Source: Typhlomys cinereus (taxonomy: Eukaryota; Chordata; Mammalia; Rodentia; Platacanthomyidae). From it: a stretch of 64,000 nucleotides of DNA. Numbering within the stretch: position 1 is the first letter of the stretch; each line of letters starts with the position of its first letter. This document shows positions 22,549 to 34,825 of this stretch, one piece after another. Both the position numbers and the translations under genes were made by a program. The notes under the pieces were generated by a model. The model saw only the letters and a program-made list of their open reading frames with translations, did no database searches and was not told where the DNA came from. Where the stretch lies: positions 1,711,501 to 1,775,500 of the forward strand of contig JALPQD010000233.1 of NCBI GenBank assembly GCA_023101885.1, in the 5' to 3' direction.

Positions 22549-22935
22549 TAACATGTCATTGATCCCACCCCCAAAGTCTAGCCTGGATCACAGGCACTAG
22601 GATCCTTAGAGGCAAGGGATTAACAGACACAATAGTGTCCTATACTAAAGAGGAACACAAATGAGAGCTCTAGGCAATGCTACTGAGTTCTTACACCTCA
22701 TCAGAGAGGAGGACCAAGAGGGAAGTTTGACATGCACACTAAAGGATGCTCCAGGAGGGGGGAGAACTGTGAGAAAGGGAGGGATGGGAAAAAGGAAGGG
22801 AAAAGGGAGGAGGGAGCAAGGGGATCCAGGGAGGGGTGGACGGAGGGAGGGGAATGGGAAACCTATCAAGTTTGTATGAGTGAAAAAACAAATTAAAAAA
22901 ATGTAAAAGTAAAAAAATAAAAAAATTTAATAATG
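22549..22935 (+). mobile_element. 5'-truncated L1 3' UTR
   Basis: Same sequence, in opposite orientation, as the 3' UTR of the inserted L1 at 32,259-32,610: aaagtctagcctggatcaca, ggcaagggattaacagacac, caatgctactgagttcttac and a G-rich tract at 22,755-22,858. It ends in an A-rich tail. Only about 390 bases of the element were inserted. Confidence 0.9.
22755..22858 (+). repeat. G-rich polypurine tract in L1 3' UTR
   Basis: Many GGG runs (gggggg at 22,757; ggagggagcaagggg near 22,809; gggaggggtggacggaggga near 22,829). Composition allows G-quadruplex formation. The same tract as C-rich plus strand lies at 32,297-32,415. Confidence 0.85.
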
Positions 22936-22960
22936 AAAAATAAAAATAAAATGCTTTGTC

Positions 22961-22974
22961 TAAAAAAATAAACA
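22961..22974 (+). repeat. SINE target-site duplication, left
   Basis: taaaaaaataaaca, repeated at 23,244-23,257. A-rich, so less decisive than other duplications. Confidence 0.75.
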
Positions 22975-23243
22975 TGGGCTAGAGAGGTGGCTCAGGGGGT
23001 AAAGCCTCTGCTTTGCAGGCGGAAGGTCCTGAGTTCAGATCCTAGAGCCCACATATAGATGCTGCGTTTCTAGTCCTGGTAGGGCAGAGCCTGTGAATCC
23101 CAGGGCAGAGTAAACAAGGAGGCGGTCCATGGTTTCAGAATTCATCTGTGGTTCTACACACACATACACACATACATACACACACATACATGCACACATG
23201 CACACACACATATACATGCACAATAGAATAAATAATAAAATAT
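22975..23243 (+). mobile_element. tRNA-derived SINE, young subfamily (long body)
   Basis: Head gggctagagaggtggctcag, box B tcctgagttcagatccta, body with gagtaaacaaggagg, interrupted CA/CATA repeat and caatagaataaataataaaa tail. The block between the atagatgc and the tgcgtttctag segments is shortened by about 20 bases relative to other copies. Confidence 0.95.
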
Positions 23244-23257
23244 TAAAAAAATAAACA

Positions 23258-26200
23258 AAAACTCAAAATGTAATGTTAATTTTTTAGTTTCTTTTCCTAT
23301 AGTCAATGTTAGTTTAAGTTGCTATAGCTAAAATTTTGTTTATATATTTATAAATTTTAATGTGAAGAAAATAATTCACACTAAAAATATTTATACTGAA
23401 TATACTATTAAAATAAAATCTTATAAATATTTGGGTAATGGGGAAACACTATAGAAAATAAACTGAAATTATGTAGTCTGAGATTATCTAGTTTACCCTC
23501 ATAGTAGTTTTGATAATTTAATTCAAAAATTACTAAAATGACATGAAATATAATATGAGATATAAATCTGCATTTTGCATTGCTACTTCTGTCAAATGTA
23601 TAACAAAAATGTACTTTGTTACATATATCTGAGACAATTACTAATTCTTGAGCATTTTTTTAATTAGAACTATTTCTTTATATTTCATCTTTAAAATTGT
23701 TAGTTAACAAACAATAGAGGATTTAATAATGAATTTGATAGCAAAGGAAATTCAGAAAGGACAAGTATGTCTCAGAAGAAACATACTGAGTTTACTTTGA
23801 AGCTTGGAATTAAAAATGAGAAAACATTAAAATTTGAATGGCCATAAGTTTAGCAGACTTACAGAAGTGATCTCCTATGAGGACAGGAATGAAGTAGGAA
23901 TGAAGTTTATCTATATCTGTGAGCTTCTAACTGGAGAGGCATTTTCATGCACAAAGGGGAAAATAAGAGGAAAATTAAGCTATTTCAAATAAAGTAATTT
24001 AAAATGTCACTGTTGCAAAACTGATGAGAAGGCAAACTTACATTGGACTTCTTGATAATGAAGGTGGATTACAAACTTTCCTCTTTGTTTTAATTTGTCA
24101 CGATATTATTAATGAGTAAAAAAATTCTAATCTGCTTTTACTCTCTGCTAAAAACGATATAAATACAGTGCTAGATCTTCAGTTCCTGCCATCTGCTTTG
24201 CCTGAATTTAAAATCATCAAAACAGTAGTTTCCAGTTCACATCTGCATTGTTGAAAATGATTTTTGGATAAGGGATACCCAAAATGCCATGGTCTCCCAT
24301 AATTTCTTCCCTGTTTTTCTTTCCAGTTGACATAAACCTGAAAGAGACAACACCTGTGGTGAAACATGAATATATTTGGAGAGATAACAAAGGTAGGACA
24401 TAGCATGAAGACCACTTAACAGGATAATTCATGTATTTTGTTTTTAACTTTCTTATCTGTATAAAGAATGTTAAACTGAACAATACTAAATTTCCTGTGA
24501 ACATCTATTTTGAGGTTCTAGGGAAACAGCATTTTGGTACTCATGTTTTTATCTTCCCTAGACTAGGATTACATGCATAATCCTCTTGTATGACAGATAA
24601 AAAATGTGTAAATGTCATATTATGTGTAAAGTGTATTTGCCTATTTATAAGAATGTTTATTTTTCAAACTCTATAAATCTTTGAGAGATAAAGACTTTAG
24701 AATCTTTCAGAGATTAAAAAATAGTCTGAGGATTCAGAAAACCTTCTTGATATTTTGGGAAAGCATATGAATATTTGTCTTAAAATGTTTATATGTACTC
24801 CCTAATTCTGATGAACTGCATGCATAGATTGGTTTATCCATCAGATTATAAGGCAATATGAAGAAATATATAACAAGATGTGAGGATGGCAACTCAAATG
24901 ACTTCCAATGTCCCCTTTTTACTATATGACTTCTGCTCCTATTATATCACACAGTTTCTTTCTACAATTCACGTTAAATTCTTCTAAATCAATTAGCCAC
25001 TTTGATCTCTGAGATCATGCGGTATTATTATCAAGCGTCTTGCTGACCTTCATCCAAATGTTTCTTTGCTGACTCTCTCTATGAGAGTCCTTTACCAGGA
25101 GTAAAGGATGTGGCCACAGAAAGGATACAATATTCCTGAAATCTGAAGTATTACTCTCTGCCAGCTGTCCTGGTTTTATAAATTAATATACAAGGTGAAG
25201 AAATGCTTTAGTTGAAAACAATGACTAGGTTTCATTGTAATTATTTTCCATATTCAGATTAATTCCTGGCATCATTGTCAAGTACTGAAATTTCCAGACT
25301 AGATAAGGTAATCCATCTCTCAGTGAAAAGAATTAATCTGTCTTCAATAAGAATAGGAGCTCTTGGAAGAAGAAAATAATGGGGGATAATTTTTAGTTAT
25401 CATTCCAAAATATCTGTATATATTATTTATGAAGATATCTTGTCTGTTTTCTAATGATCTGTTGTTTAGGCATTTTGATTGAATACAAGCCACATGGGAA
25501 AACAGATCTCTTAAAAAGGATCAAGCCCTTCACTTTTATTGTATTCTTGGAGTATCTTCATTATTTTGTATATAGACTGGGACTCCATTCCTTGTTTTAA
25601 ATCATCTGCTCTTTATCAGTGTTGATTACCTGTAAAACACATTAGGTAAATAATCTGTTACTGAATGGAGTGAAAATAAGAATGTGATTATACATTTTTA
25701 ATCCTGGGATAACTCCATCTTTTTACATGTAGGTTTAAGAAGTTTGGAGTTTTTAATCACCATATTTTAGACAACTAGTCAAATGCAAATTATCATCTAT
25801 GTAATTTGTATTTTTAATGCACTAGAGATAATTTAAATGTCCTTCCAGCCTTCTCAGTTAAAGAGGGTATGTTACTGGATGGATTTCTGATAGAGAAGTC
25901 ATTGATTCTGCTTTATTTGTATGAGGGTCTGTAAAAACTGAGCTTGTTTGTTTTACTGCCTCTATATTTTTCACTTGTGTTGACTCTGAGCTATGTGGCA
26001 TTTGCTTTAAGCATGGCTTCAGAATCTTTAGCACAACCCGCCCAAACCTGTGTCTTATATCACAGAGAAATCACTAGCTCTTTTGAACAAAGTATTTGAT
26101 TCTCTAAGGGTCAAAATTTGAATGATATTTCTTGAGGATAACCTTTAACTCTCTGGAGTACCAATAGAAGCACTGGTATTTCTTCCATCAAAACAAAACA

Positions 26201-28180
26201 ACTGGAAATATTAGAAGAATGTATATCTACTCTTCCCTGGTTGATGCATATGCTTTCCAATGACTTCTTTGTAGATTTTCATGTGACTGTTGTTTGGAAG
26301 AGGCACTAGTACTTTCTGCAACTTTCTTAAATCAAAGTACCATATTAAGAATTCAACCTTATTGCTTCTTTAGACTTATCTTAATGGGAATACTTAATGA
26401 ATGATAGCCTTTGGTTTGAACCCCTTCCTCCAAACTAATGAAAATACATTCCTGAGATGGCATCTCACTACAGTTGATTCTTTATTCTGTATACATACAA
26501 CTTTAATCCTCCCTGTATTTTATATTCTGGACAAATGTTGCACTGTGATAATTTTGGGTAAAATCATCTATGTTAAATAATGATGTAAAAGTATTTAACG
26601 TAAACCATCACAGGACTTCTTTCCTCTTGAGTTAATTTGCCGTAGACATAACCAATCTATGTATATTATGCAATTACTGTGCTCCAAAATATTCACCACC
26701 ACAATTGACATTTTTTAAAGTTTGTTCTTTCAACAGGACTAGAATGAAAACACAACAAAATGATTTTACATAAGGAAATAATTTAAGTATTTTTTCTATA
26801 AAATGGCTTTTCTTCCAAAAAGGTTAATGCCATAGTTTTAGAAGTAAGACTTCTTTACACTTATCAGTATCAGTACATGTATCAGTATATGCACAAACAT
26901 GTCTGATAAATCCCAGGATGGTTTCTCTGGAACATAGTGTCCTATTTATTCATCCCTTCAATATGTTAATGTTCTTAAACAACAGGCTTTTATAAAAATT
27001 AGGCTGATGATCCTGTAGGATTATTATGCCTTCTGTATGTCTTCTGAGTAATATTCACAGGGCTTTGATGCATAGAGCATGAAACCACATTTAGAATTTA
27101 AACTGAGTATCAAAAATCCCTAATTCCAATCTTTCCAAAGGTATTTTTGACTTCCCCTTGCAATCTCATTTCATTTAATTTACTTAGAATTAGCTTAATC
27201 ACTTTGGTTTGCCTGTGGATATAAAAACACTCTCATACTTCATGGGGGCACCATGTAATTAATGTATTGAATTGGTGAATTAAATAATACGAGAGTGCTA
27301 TGGGTAACTGAAGTTTTTATATAATGGCTACTTTGTCCTGCCTGTATGCACACTTACCATCCCAAGGGATGCATCAGGACTCATTAGTGGCTGTTTAAAA
27401 AACTCTTTCGATACAAAAGAGAATTTGCATGATCAAGTAAGGACATGGATTTGGCATCTATAGCAGATGCACAGTCAGATCTTTGAACTTTCAGCAGCTG
27501 GTTAAATCTAAGAGGAGCCTCAACTGAATATTGATAGGTGATAAACAACACATGGTGCTGAGTGGATGTCTTATACATTGAAATGCATATTCCATGGGAA
27601 AATGGATTATTGTACACCATAATTACAACTAAGTTCTAATACAATAACAGCTAGCTCAAGATACTAACTGGACAATTTACCTACTTTAGTATTCATCTAT
27701 TTAAAATACAGGCATCAGCAGATGAAGATTGCACCAATTGTGGAAAAAAAAAGAAGGCTCTGCTTAGAGAAGGAAGGGAGTAGAAGGGTCACTATCTGAT
27801 AAATGCAATTACTTCCATTTAAAAATTATTAGAAAGAATAGTAAAAGACAATTTCCTCATTGCTTTCTGATATTCTGAATTCTTGTATGCATTAATGACA
27901 AATTTCTGGAATCCTGTAAAAAAAAGTATCTATGCTTAGGAAAAATCTTTAGATTTGACTTCAGCCAGAACTTTCTTCCTCTGACTAGTAAACTCAGTAT
28001 TTAAAGTGACATACTGTAATGTTTAATTTAGCTAGAAAACTGAATTTTAATGTTACCACACTTCTTCATAAGGTACAGATGAGAGCAACTTAAAATACAG
28101 AACTATTCTAAGAGTTGATGTGATGCTTAACAGATTTTTGGGTAAGTCGTGAATAAATTATAAGCAGAATTTTGTTGTTT
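23258..28180. other. 4.9-kb repeat-free interval
   Basis: No SINE, L1 or LTR that I recognise, no microsatellite of note, and open frames no longer than 95 codons without domain signs. The longest clean stretch of non-repeat sequence in the left half. Confidence 0.5.
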
Positions 28181-29039
28181 AAACTAATCCGGTCATATCA
28201 GAATCCCATATTTTTAGCTCTCACTCCACCTGAGTTTGTCCCAATGCCAGAGCTATCTCAGCCTGAGCTAGGGTTCCCTCTCACACGTAGGTCTTTGATT
28301 GCATCTCTGTCCCTAGGACATTGCCCTCTTAAGGAGAGGGGTCTGCTCAGGTTCCCTCTTGCTTGCTTGGGCCTGGGTGTTGGCAGCACCAGAAGCTTCA
28401 ATCTCCTATCTAATATCACCTACCCCCATACTACCTAACTAACCCAAGATACCCCCCTTGGTAATCATTTAAAAACTCTCCAAGAATTTAATAGAAGCCA
28501 CAGAAACCACAGGCCATGGATCAGTGCACCAACACTATACAACAAAGGACCCTAAAAATTTTACCATCCAACAGAAGAGAATCTTTGCATCTAAACCTAA
28601 GAAAAGTAAACCATTTTATTTTCCATTTAAACTTAATCCATAGTCACCACATTTTAAGATTTCTATACAGCCCATACAAAATCCTATACACGCACCCCTC
28701 AGGGTCTTAACCAGTCACCCTCATACACCCTATTCTATAGTTCTAAAGGCTACCATATCCCACTCATCTCTAAGCCCTGACTACTAAACCCACCATATTA
28801 TATCATCTTAAAGTTGATCTGATATTAACCTAGCTTAATCTAACAAACCGTAATACCTCTCAGTTAAAACTAGACCAAAACTCTGTCATTCTTTTTAACC
28901 ATAACGTGGCTTTTTCTTTGGCACTATATTTAAACTTATCCATAAAACAGCAGCAAGCAATTAAGACTAACCACTTTAATATTCAGGCAAACATTTGCAA
29001 CAACTCTCCAAGGGCGACTCCACAGAGTCTGTAAAGAAA

Positions 29040-29995
29040 GATACTAGAGACCAAAATGGCTGAGTCTCACTGAAAATAAATGAGATACAACAAAAGTCAA
29101 GGCCAAAAAAAAAAAACATAATGATGGATTCCAACCAGAATACCTTTTTACATATTAGCCAAAAAATCAATAACCAGGACAATGATCTTCAAAGCTTGGT
29201 TATTAATGTGATCAAAGCAATTAAAGAGGAAATATAAGAGGAGTTAAATAATTGCTCAAGTAAACATGAATAGAAAATAATAGGCACCTTAATGAGATAA
29301 AAAGGCAGTTTCAGAAACAAAACTAAGCAAAGAAGAGTTGAAAAAAATTTCAGACAGAGATTAAACTTGAAATTAAAAGAAGCTAATTACAATCCAAAAC
29401 TCAATATAGTCTCACCAACAGAACTAATGAAACAGAAAACAAAATATCAGTGATAAAAGACAAGATGGCAGATCAAATATGTTCAATTAAAGAAGTTGAA
29501 GAAGCTGAAAAAAATATTTGAAAGTACCATTCCAAAGTTATAAGACATCTTGAAGAATCCAAATTTGCACATTCATGCAATCCCAGAACAAGAAACTCAA
29601 AAAACCTCACCAGAAGAGATTTCTCAAATTATCACTAATGAAAATGTTCCACATGTAAGGGAAGTGATCCCGATCCAAGTAAAACAGCAAGTAATAGTCA
29701 AAATACTACATACATAAGACAAGGAGAACATTTTCTTTGAGAAAAAAAGTCACATTTAAAGATAAGCCTATGAGAATGATGGCTAATTTTTCAGTGGAAA
29801 CATTAATACTAAGCCAGAAAAGCTTGGAGAGATGTACTTCAAGTCATGAATGAGTACAAATGCCAACCCAGGCTGATATACCCATCAAAATTATCAGTCA
29901 TGATTACAGGTGAAAGAAAAATTTCCCATCACTGAAGACTTACATGACCACCAAACCATCTCCACACAATGTACTCTAAAAAAACTCAAGGTCAA
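29040..29995 (+). pseudogene. L1 ORF1 remnant
   Basis: ORF1 encodes the RNA-binding chaperone of L1. An A-rich first half (29,080-29,520) translates to Lys/Glu/Asn-rich coiled-coil-like sequence. Around 29,765-29,945 two frames together carry typical C-terminal-domain words: MRMMANFSVETL in one, then AWRDVLQV, CQPRLIYP and KLSVMITGERK in another. The split across frames shows at least one indel between them. In-frame stops confirm a pseudogene. Confidence 0.7.
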
Positions 29996-30015
29996 AGAAA
30001 AAAACAAACATTCCC

Positions 30016-30116
30016 AAGGGAATAGAAAAGAATAATAAGGCCAATACAATTATAAGAAAAGAAAAAGACAGCATACTTAAGGGGATAGAAAAGAATAACA
30101 ATGCCAATACAACTAT
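30016..30116 (+). repeat. Diverged 63-bp tandem duplication
   Basis: ggaatagaaaagaataataa (30,019) and ggatagaaaagaataacaat (30,082) begin two units 63 bases apart in the inter-ORF region of the old L1. A second duplication of about 25 bases follows at 30,181-30,229 (tcattataaccctaaatgtca and its copy). Confidence 0.8.
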
Positions 30117-32242
30117 TGAACAAAGAAATACACATATAAAAACCACAAGACTCAATAAGTGACAGGAATCAACAAATATTTCTCATTATAACCCTAAATG
30201 TCATTTCTCAATTATAACTCTAAATGTCAATGAAATGAACCCTCCTATCAAGAGACATGGACTAGAAACATAAATTAAAAATCACAAGCCATCAATCTAC
30301 TGTCTTTAGGAAATACATCTCACTATGAAAGACAGACACATCTCAGAGCTAAAATCTAGCCAAAAGTACTCCAAGCTAATAGAAAAAGGAAACAAGTAGG
30401 AGTAACAATTCTAGTATCTAGCAAAATAGACTTCAAAACAAAAGAAATCATGGGACTACATATTCATCAAAGGAGGTCTTTCCATGAGGAAGACTTCACA
30501 ATTCTGAACATATGCACACCTTATATAGCTTGATCCACATTCATTATTCAAATACTACAATGTCTAAAACAACTCCAACTTCAACACCTCACTCTCACCT
30601 ATGGATAGGTAAATTTCAAAAGTTAAATAGAGACACACTAGAAGTGAATCAAACCATAACTCACATGGTATATATTCTTTTCAGCAGCCCATGAAACTTC
30701 CTTCAAAATAGACCACATATTGAACCACAAAGCAAATCTCCATATATTCAGGAGAGCTGAAATTGTATCCTGCATTTTATCAGACTACAGAATCAAGATA
30801 AACATCCACAACAAAACAAGTGACAGAAAATACACAAATTCTTGGAAATTAAACACCATGATACTGAACAAGGAATGAGTTCAGGCAGAAATCAAAATGG
30901 AAATTCAAAAATTCCTAGAACAGAATGATAATGGAAACACAACAAATCAAAATTTCTGGGACACCAAGAAGGCTATCTTAAGAGGATGCCTATATTTAAA
31001 AAAGGGAACCATCATAAGTAAATAATTTAACAATGCAGCTTAAAACTTTAGATAAACAAGAACAATCCAATCCCCAAAGCATTAGATGAACACAAAAATA
31101 TCTGAAATTGAGATAAAGAAAACAATACAAAGAATCACACAAACAAAGCACTGGTTCTTTGAAAACATCAACAAGGTTGACAAATTCTTATCCAAATTAA
31201 TCAAAATCAAAATCAACAGTATTAGAGATGAAAATGGAGTTACTGCAACTGATACCAAAGAAATTCAGAGAATCATAGGGTCTTATTTCAAAAACTTATA
31301 CTCTCCAAATTTGACAATGAGAAAGAAATTGATACATTTATAAATACACCCAACATACCAAAATTTAATTGGCATTAATTGAGTAATTTAAATAGTCTTA
31401 TATCAAGTGACAAAGTTAAAGAAGTAATTACAACCAAAAAGTAATTGCCACCAAAAAAAGCCAAGGACAAGATAGATTCAGTGGAGAATTGTATCATATA
31501 TTTAAAGAATAACTAACACCACTACTCCTTAAAATATTCTACATAAGAGCAAAGGATGGAACACATCCAAACTCTTTCTAAGAAGTTTACATTGATCCCC
31601 AAACCTAGAAAAGACACAATAAAAGAAAACTGTAGTTTATTCTCATTGATGAACACAGATGCAAAGATGGTCTACAAAACTTTAGCCAACACTTTGCAAA
31701 AACATATCAAAAAGATCATTCACTATAACCAAGTAAGATTTCTTCCAGACACACAACTTTGGTGCAACATAGGCAAATCAATAAATGCAATCTGTCATAT
31801 AAACAAATCCAAGGACCAAAACCACATGATGCTCTCAATAGGTACAAAAATAATTTGCTAAAATCCAACATCCCTTTATGATGAAAGTCCTAGAGACAAA
31901 AGGAATGGAAGGAACTTATAGCTACATAATAAAGGTCATATATAAAAAGCCTATAGCAAAGAATATTCTAAATGGGAAATAACTTGAAACATTCCCACTT
32001 TGATAAGGAACTAGGCAAGGCTATCCACTTCCACCACATCTATTCAATATTGTTCTTGAAGTCTTAGCTACAGTCATAAGACAAGAGTGAGAGATAAAAG
32101 GGGTACAAAAAAGAAAAGAAGATGGCAAGATATCACAATTTGCAGATGACATAATTCTATACCTAAGAGACCCTAAACCACCAGAAAACTCCTGAAACTA
32201 ATAAGTTCAATAGAACAACAGGCTACAAAACTACTGTTCAAC

Positions 32243-32258
32243 AATCAGTGGCTTTCTT
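32243..32258 (+). repeat. Nested-L1 target-site duplication, left
   Basis: aatcagtggctttctt, exact match to 34,810-34,825. Confidence 0.95.
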
Positions 32259-34809
32259 TTTTTTATTTCTTCTACTCATATAATGTAGATAAGTACCCCA
32301 TTTCCCTCCCTCCTTCTAGCCCTTCCTGGATTTCCTTTGCTCCCTCCCCACTTTTCCCCTTCATTTCTCCCCTCTCTCCTTTTCTCCCAGTGTCTCTCCA
32401 CCCACCCACCCCCATTCCTGGAGTATCCTTTAGTATGCAGACAAACTTCCCTCTGGGTCTTCTTCTCTGATGAGGTGTAAGGACTCAGTAGCATTGCCTA
32501 GAAATCTTGTGTTCCCCTTTAGTATAGGAACACTATTGTGGCTGTTAATCCCTTGCCTCTAAGGATCACAGTGCCTGTGATCCATGCTAGACTTTGGGGA
32601 GTCGATGATATGTTGGCCCTAACTTGTATGGAGTATCTTGCATATCATTGCTCCTCCCCATCTTTAAGCTCTTACAATCATACCGCTCCCTCTTCCGCAA
32701 ATTTCGCTGAGCTTTAGGATGGGGAGAGATTAGGCTGGTCTAGTTCCAGGTGGTTGATGTAGTCGCTGATTTTCTGAATTATGGTTTGTTGATTTTTTTT
32801 TCAGTTTTGCTACTCCTGCACCGCCCTTAGCTCCATCCTGATGGGTATTGGATGTCACCCCCTGGCCAGAGATAAAAGGTTGTTAAAATAGAGTCTTCTT
32901 GTAAGAGTAGATTCAAAGGTAGATGGAATAAGAGTAGGAGACAAGTGCGAGGGGGAGTCTGGTCTATCTGCCAGATCTGATGCCCTCCCTTTCTGGTGAG
33001 ACAATACCCTATCAGTTGCAAGTGACCAGGAAGGAAAGTATGTGAGCTTAACCAGATGTCTCATTACTTACTTCAGTCCTATATGGTGGCCCATTTTCTC
33101 TACTGAAGCATGATCCCCTCTCTCTTTGTTTCTGGCAGGGACTTCCTTCCCCTTTCCTCTCTGCTTATAATCTTTCCAATTACTGTAGGTATTACAGAGA
33201 TTCATCTTTGAATATGTCACTAAATGGGTTTGGTACTAGGATCCACCTATTAGAGAGTACATGCGGTGCTTAATTTTCTGTGTCTGGGATACTTCACTCA
33301 ATATATTTTTTTCCAATTCCATCCATTTCCCGGCATTAATTCACCATTTTTGATGGCTGAGTAGTATTCCATTGTATAAATGTACCACATTTTTCTTATC
33401 CACTCGTCAACAATTGCGCATTTGGGTTGATTCCATGACTTTGCTATTGTAAACCATGCTGCTATGAACATGGTCGTGCTTGTGCTATCAAGGTGAATTT
33501 TTGCTATATGGGGGGTTATTCCCAAAAGTGGAATCACAGGGTCATATGGCATTTTAATCTTTAATTTCTTTAAGAATCTCCAGATGGCTTGCCAGAGTGG
33601 CTGTATGAGCCTGCATTCCCATCAGCAATGTAGGAGAGTTCCCCTATCTCCACATCCTCTCCAGCACTTGTTGTTGTTTGTATTGTGGATTTTTGCCATC
33701 CTGACCGGGGTGAGATGATATCTCAGGTAGGTTTTGATTTGCATTTCCCTAATGGCTAAGGATGCAGAGCATTTTTTTAAGATATTTGTTAGACATTTCA
33801 ATTTCTTCCCTGGTAAAGTTACTTTTAAGTTCCAAGGCCCATTTTTTAGTTGGCCCATTTGTTTCCTTGGTGTTTAATTTTCTAAGTTCTTTGTGCACTC
33901 AGGATAATAGAGCTCTATCAGATATGTGGCTAATGAAGATTTTCTCCCATTCTGTGGGTTGCCTTTGTGCTCCAGTTACAATCTCTTTATCTGAACAGAA
34001 GCTCTTTAATTTCCTAAGATCCTATTGGATTTCCATTTAGGAATTGTTGGCCTAGTCCAATCAGCTCAAAGGAGTTCCCTACCCTTTCAACTAAGGCTTT
34101 TATAGTCTCCGGCCTTACATTGAGGTCCTTGATCCATTTGCAACTAAGTCTTGTACATGGTGACAAGTACAGGTACAGTTTTAATCTTCTGAATGTGGAT
34201 ATCCAGTTTTGCCAGCACCATTTGTTGAAGATGCTGTTCTTTTTCCATTGGATTTTTTGGACCCCTTTGTCAAAGATCAAATCATTATAATTGTGTGGGC
34301 TTCTATTTGGGCCTTCAACCATTGTCCATTGAGATGTGTATCTATTTTGGAGCCAGTACCAAGCTGTTTTTACAACTATGGATTTGTAGTATAGACTAAG
34401 GTTTAGTATGGTAATACCTCCAGCAGTGTTTTAGTTATTCAGGATTGTTTTTGCTATCCTGGGTCTTTTGTGCCTCCATATGAATGTTGAGATTGTTTGG
34501 TCAGCTTCTTTAACGAATTGCTTTGGGACTTTAATTGGTATATTGATGAATCTGTATATTGCCTTTAGTAGGATAGTCATTTTTATGATGTTGATTCTGC
34601 CAATCCAGGAATATGGGAGCTCTTTCCACCTTCTGATGTCTTCTACTAATTTCTTTCTTTAGGGTTTTAAAGTTTTTATTGTAAAGGTCTCTTACTTCTT
34701 TGGTTAGGTTTACACCTAAGTATTTCATTTTTTTAGGGGCTACAGTAAATGAGATTGTTTCTCTCAGGGCTTTCTCTCTTCTTTCATTCTGGGTGTATAG
34801 GAAGACTGT
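32259..34809 (-). mobile_element. 5'-truncated LINE-1 inserted in the older L1
   Basis: A 2,551-bp minus-strand insert. The left edge is a T run (complement of the poly(A) tail), then a 1-kb 3' UTR with a C-rich plus strand (32,297-32,415), then the C-terminal half of ORF2. It is truncated just downstream of the reverse-transcriptase active site. Sixteen-base direct repeats flank it. It is less diverged than the host L1 and belongs to the same subfamily as the fragment at 22,549. Confidence 0.95.
33298..34809 (-). pseudogene. ORF2 C-terminal remnant of nested L1
   Basis: Reading down the minus strand: VAPKKMKYLGVNLTKEVRDL (about 34,730-34,670), CKWIKDLNVRPETIKALVERVG (34,140-34,070), KGPWNLK-like then [12 protein letters not shown] and the cysteine motif [15 protein letters not shown] (33,720-33,622), then MPYDPVIPLLGI and MWYIYTMEYYSAIKNGELM (33,552-33,320). 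These lie in different frames, so there are several indels. Start, endonuclease and catalytic site are absent by truncation. Confidence 0.92.
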
Positions 34810-34825
34810 AATCAGTGGCTTTCTT
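34810..34825 (+). repeat. Nested-L1 target-site duplication, right
   Basis: Exact copy of 32,243-32,258; host L1 sequence resumes here. Confidence 0.95.

Larger units (their letters stand above)
28181..32258 (+). mobile_element. Old near-full-length LINE-1, left part
   Basis: Starts with a GC-richer leader (about 28,200-28,450) that fits a 5' UTR, then an ORF1 remnant and the first half of an ORF2 remnant. The right part resumes at 34,826 after the nested insert. Without the insert the element is about 6.7 kb, the usual size of full-length L1. Stops and frameshifts everywhere make it dead. The 5' limit is approximate and I found no flanking duplication. Confidence 0.8.
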
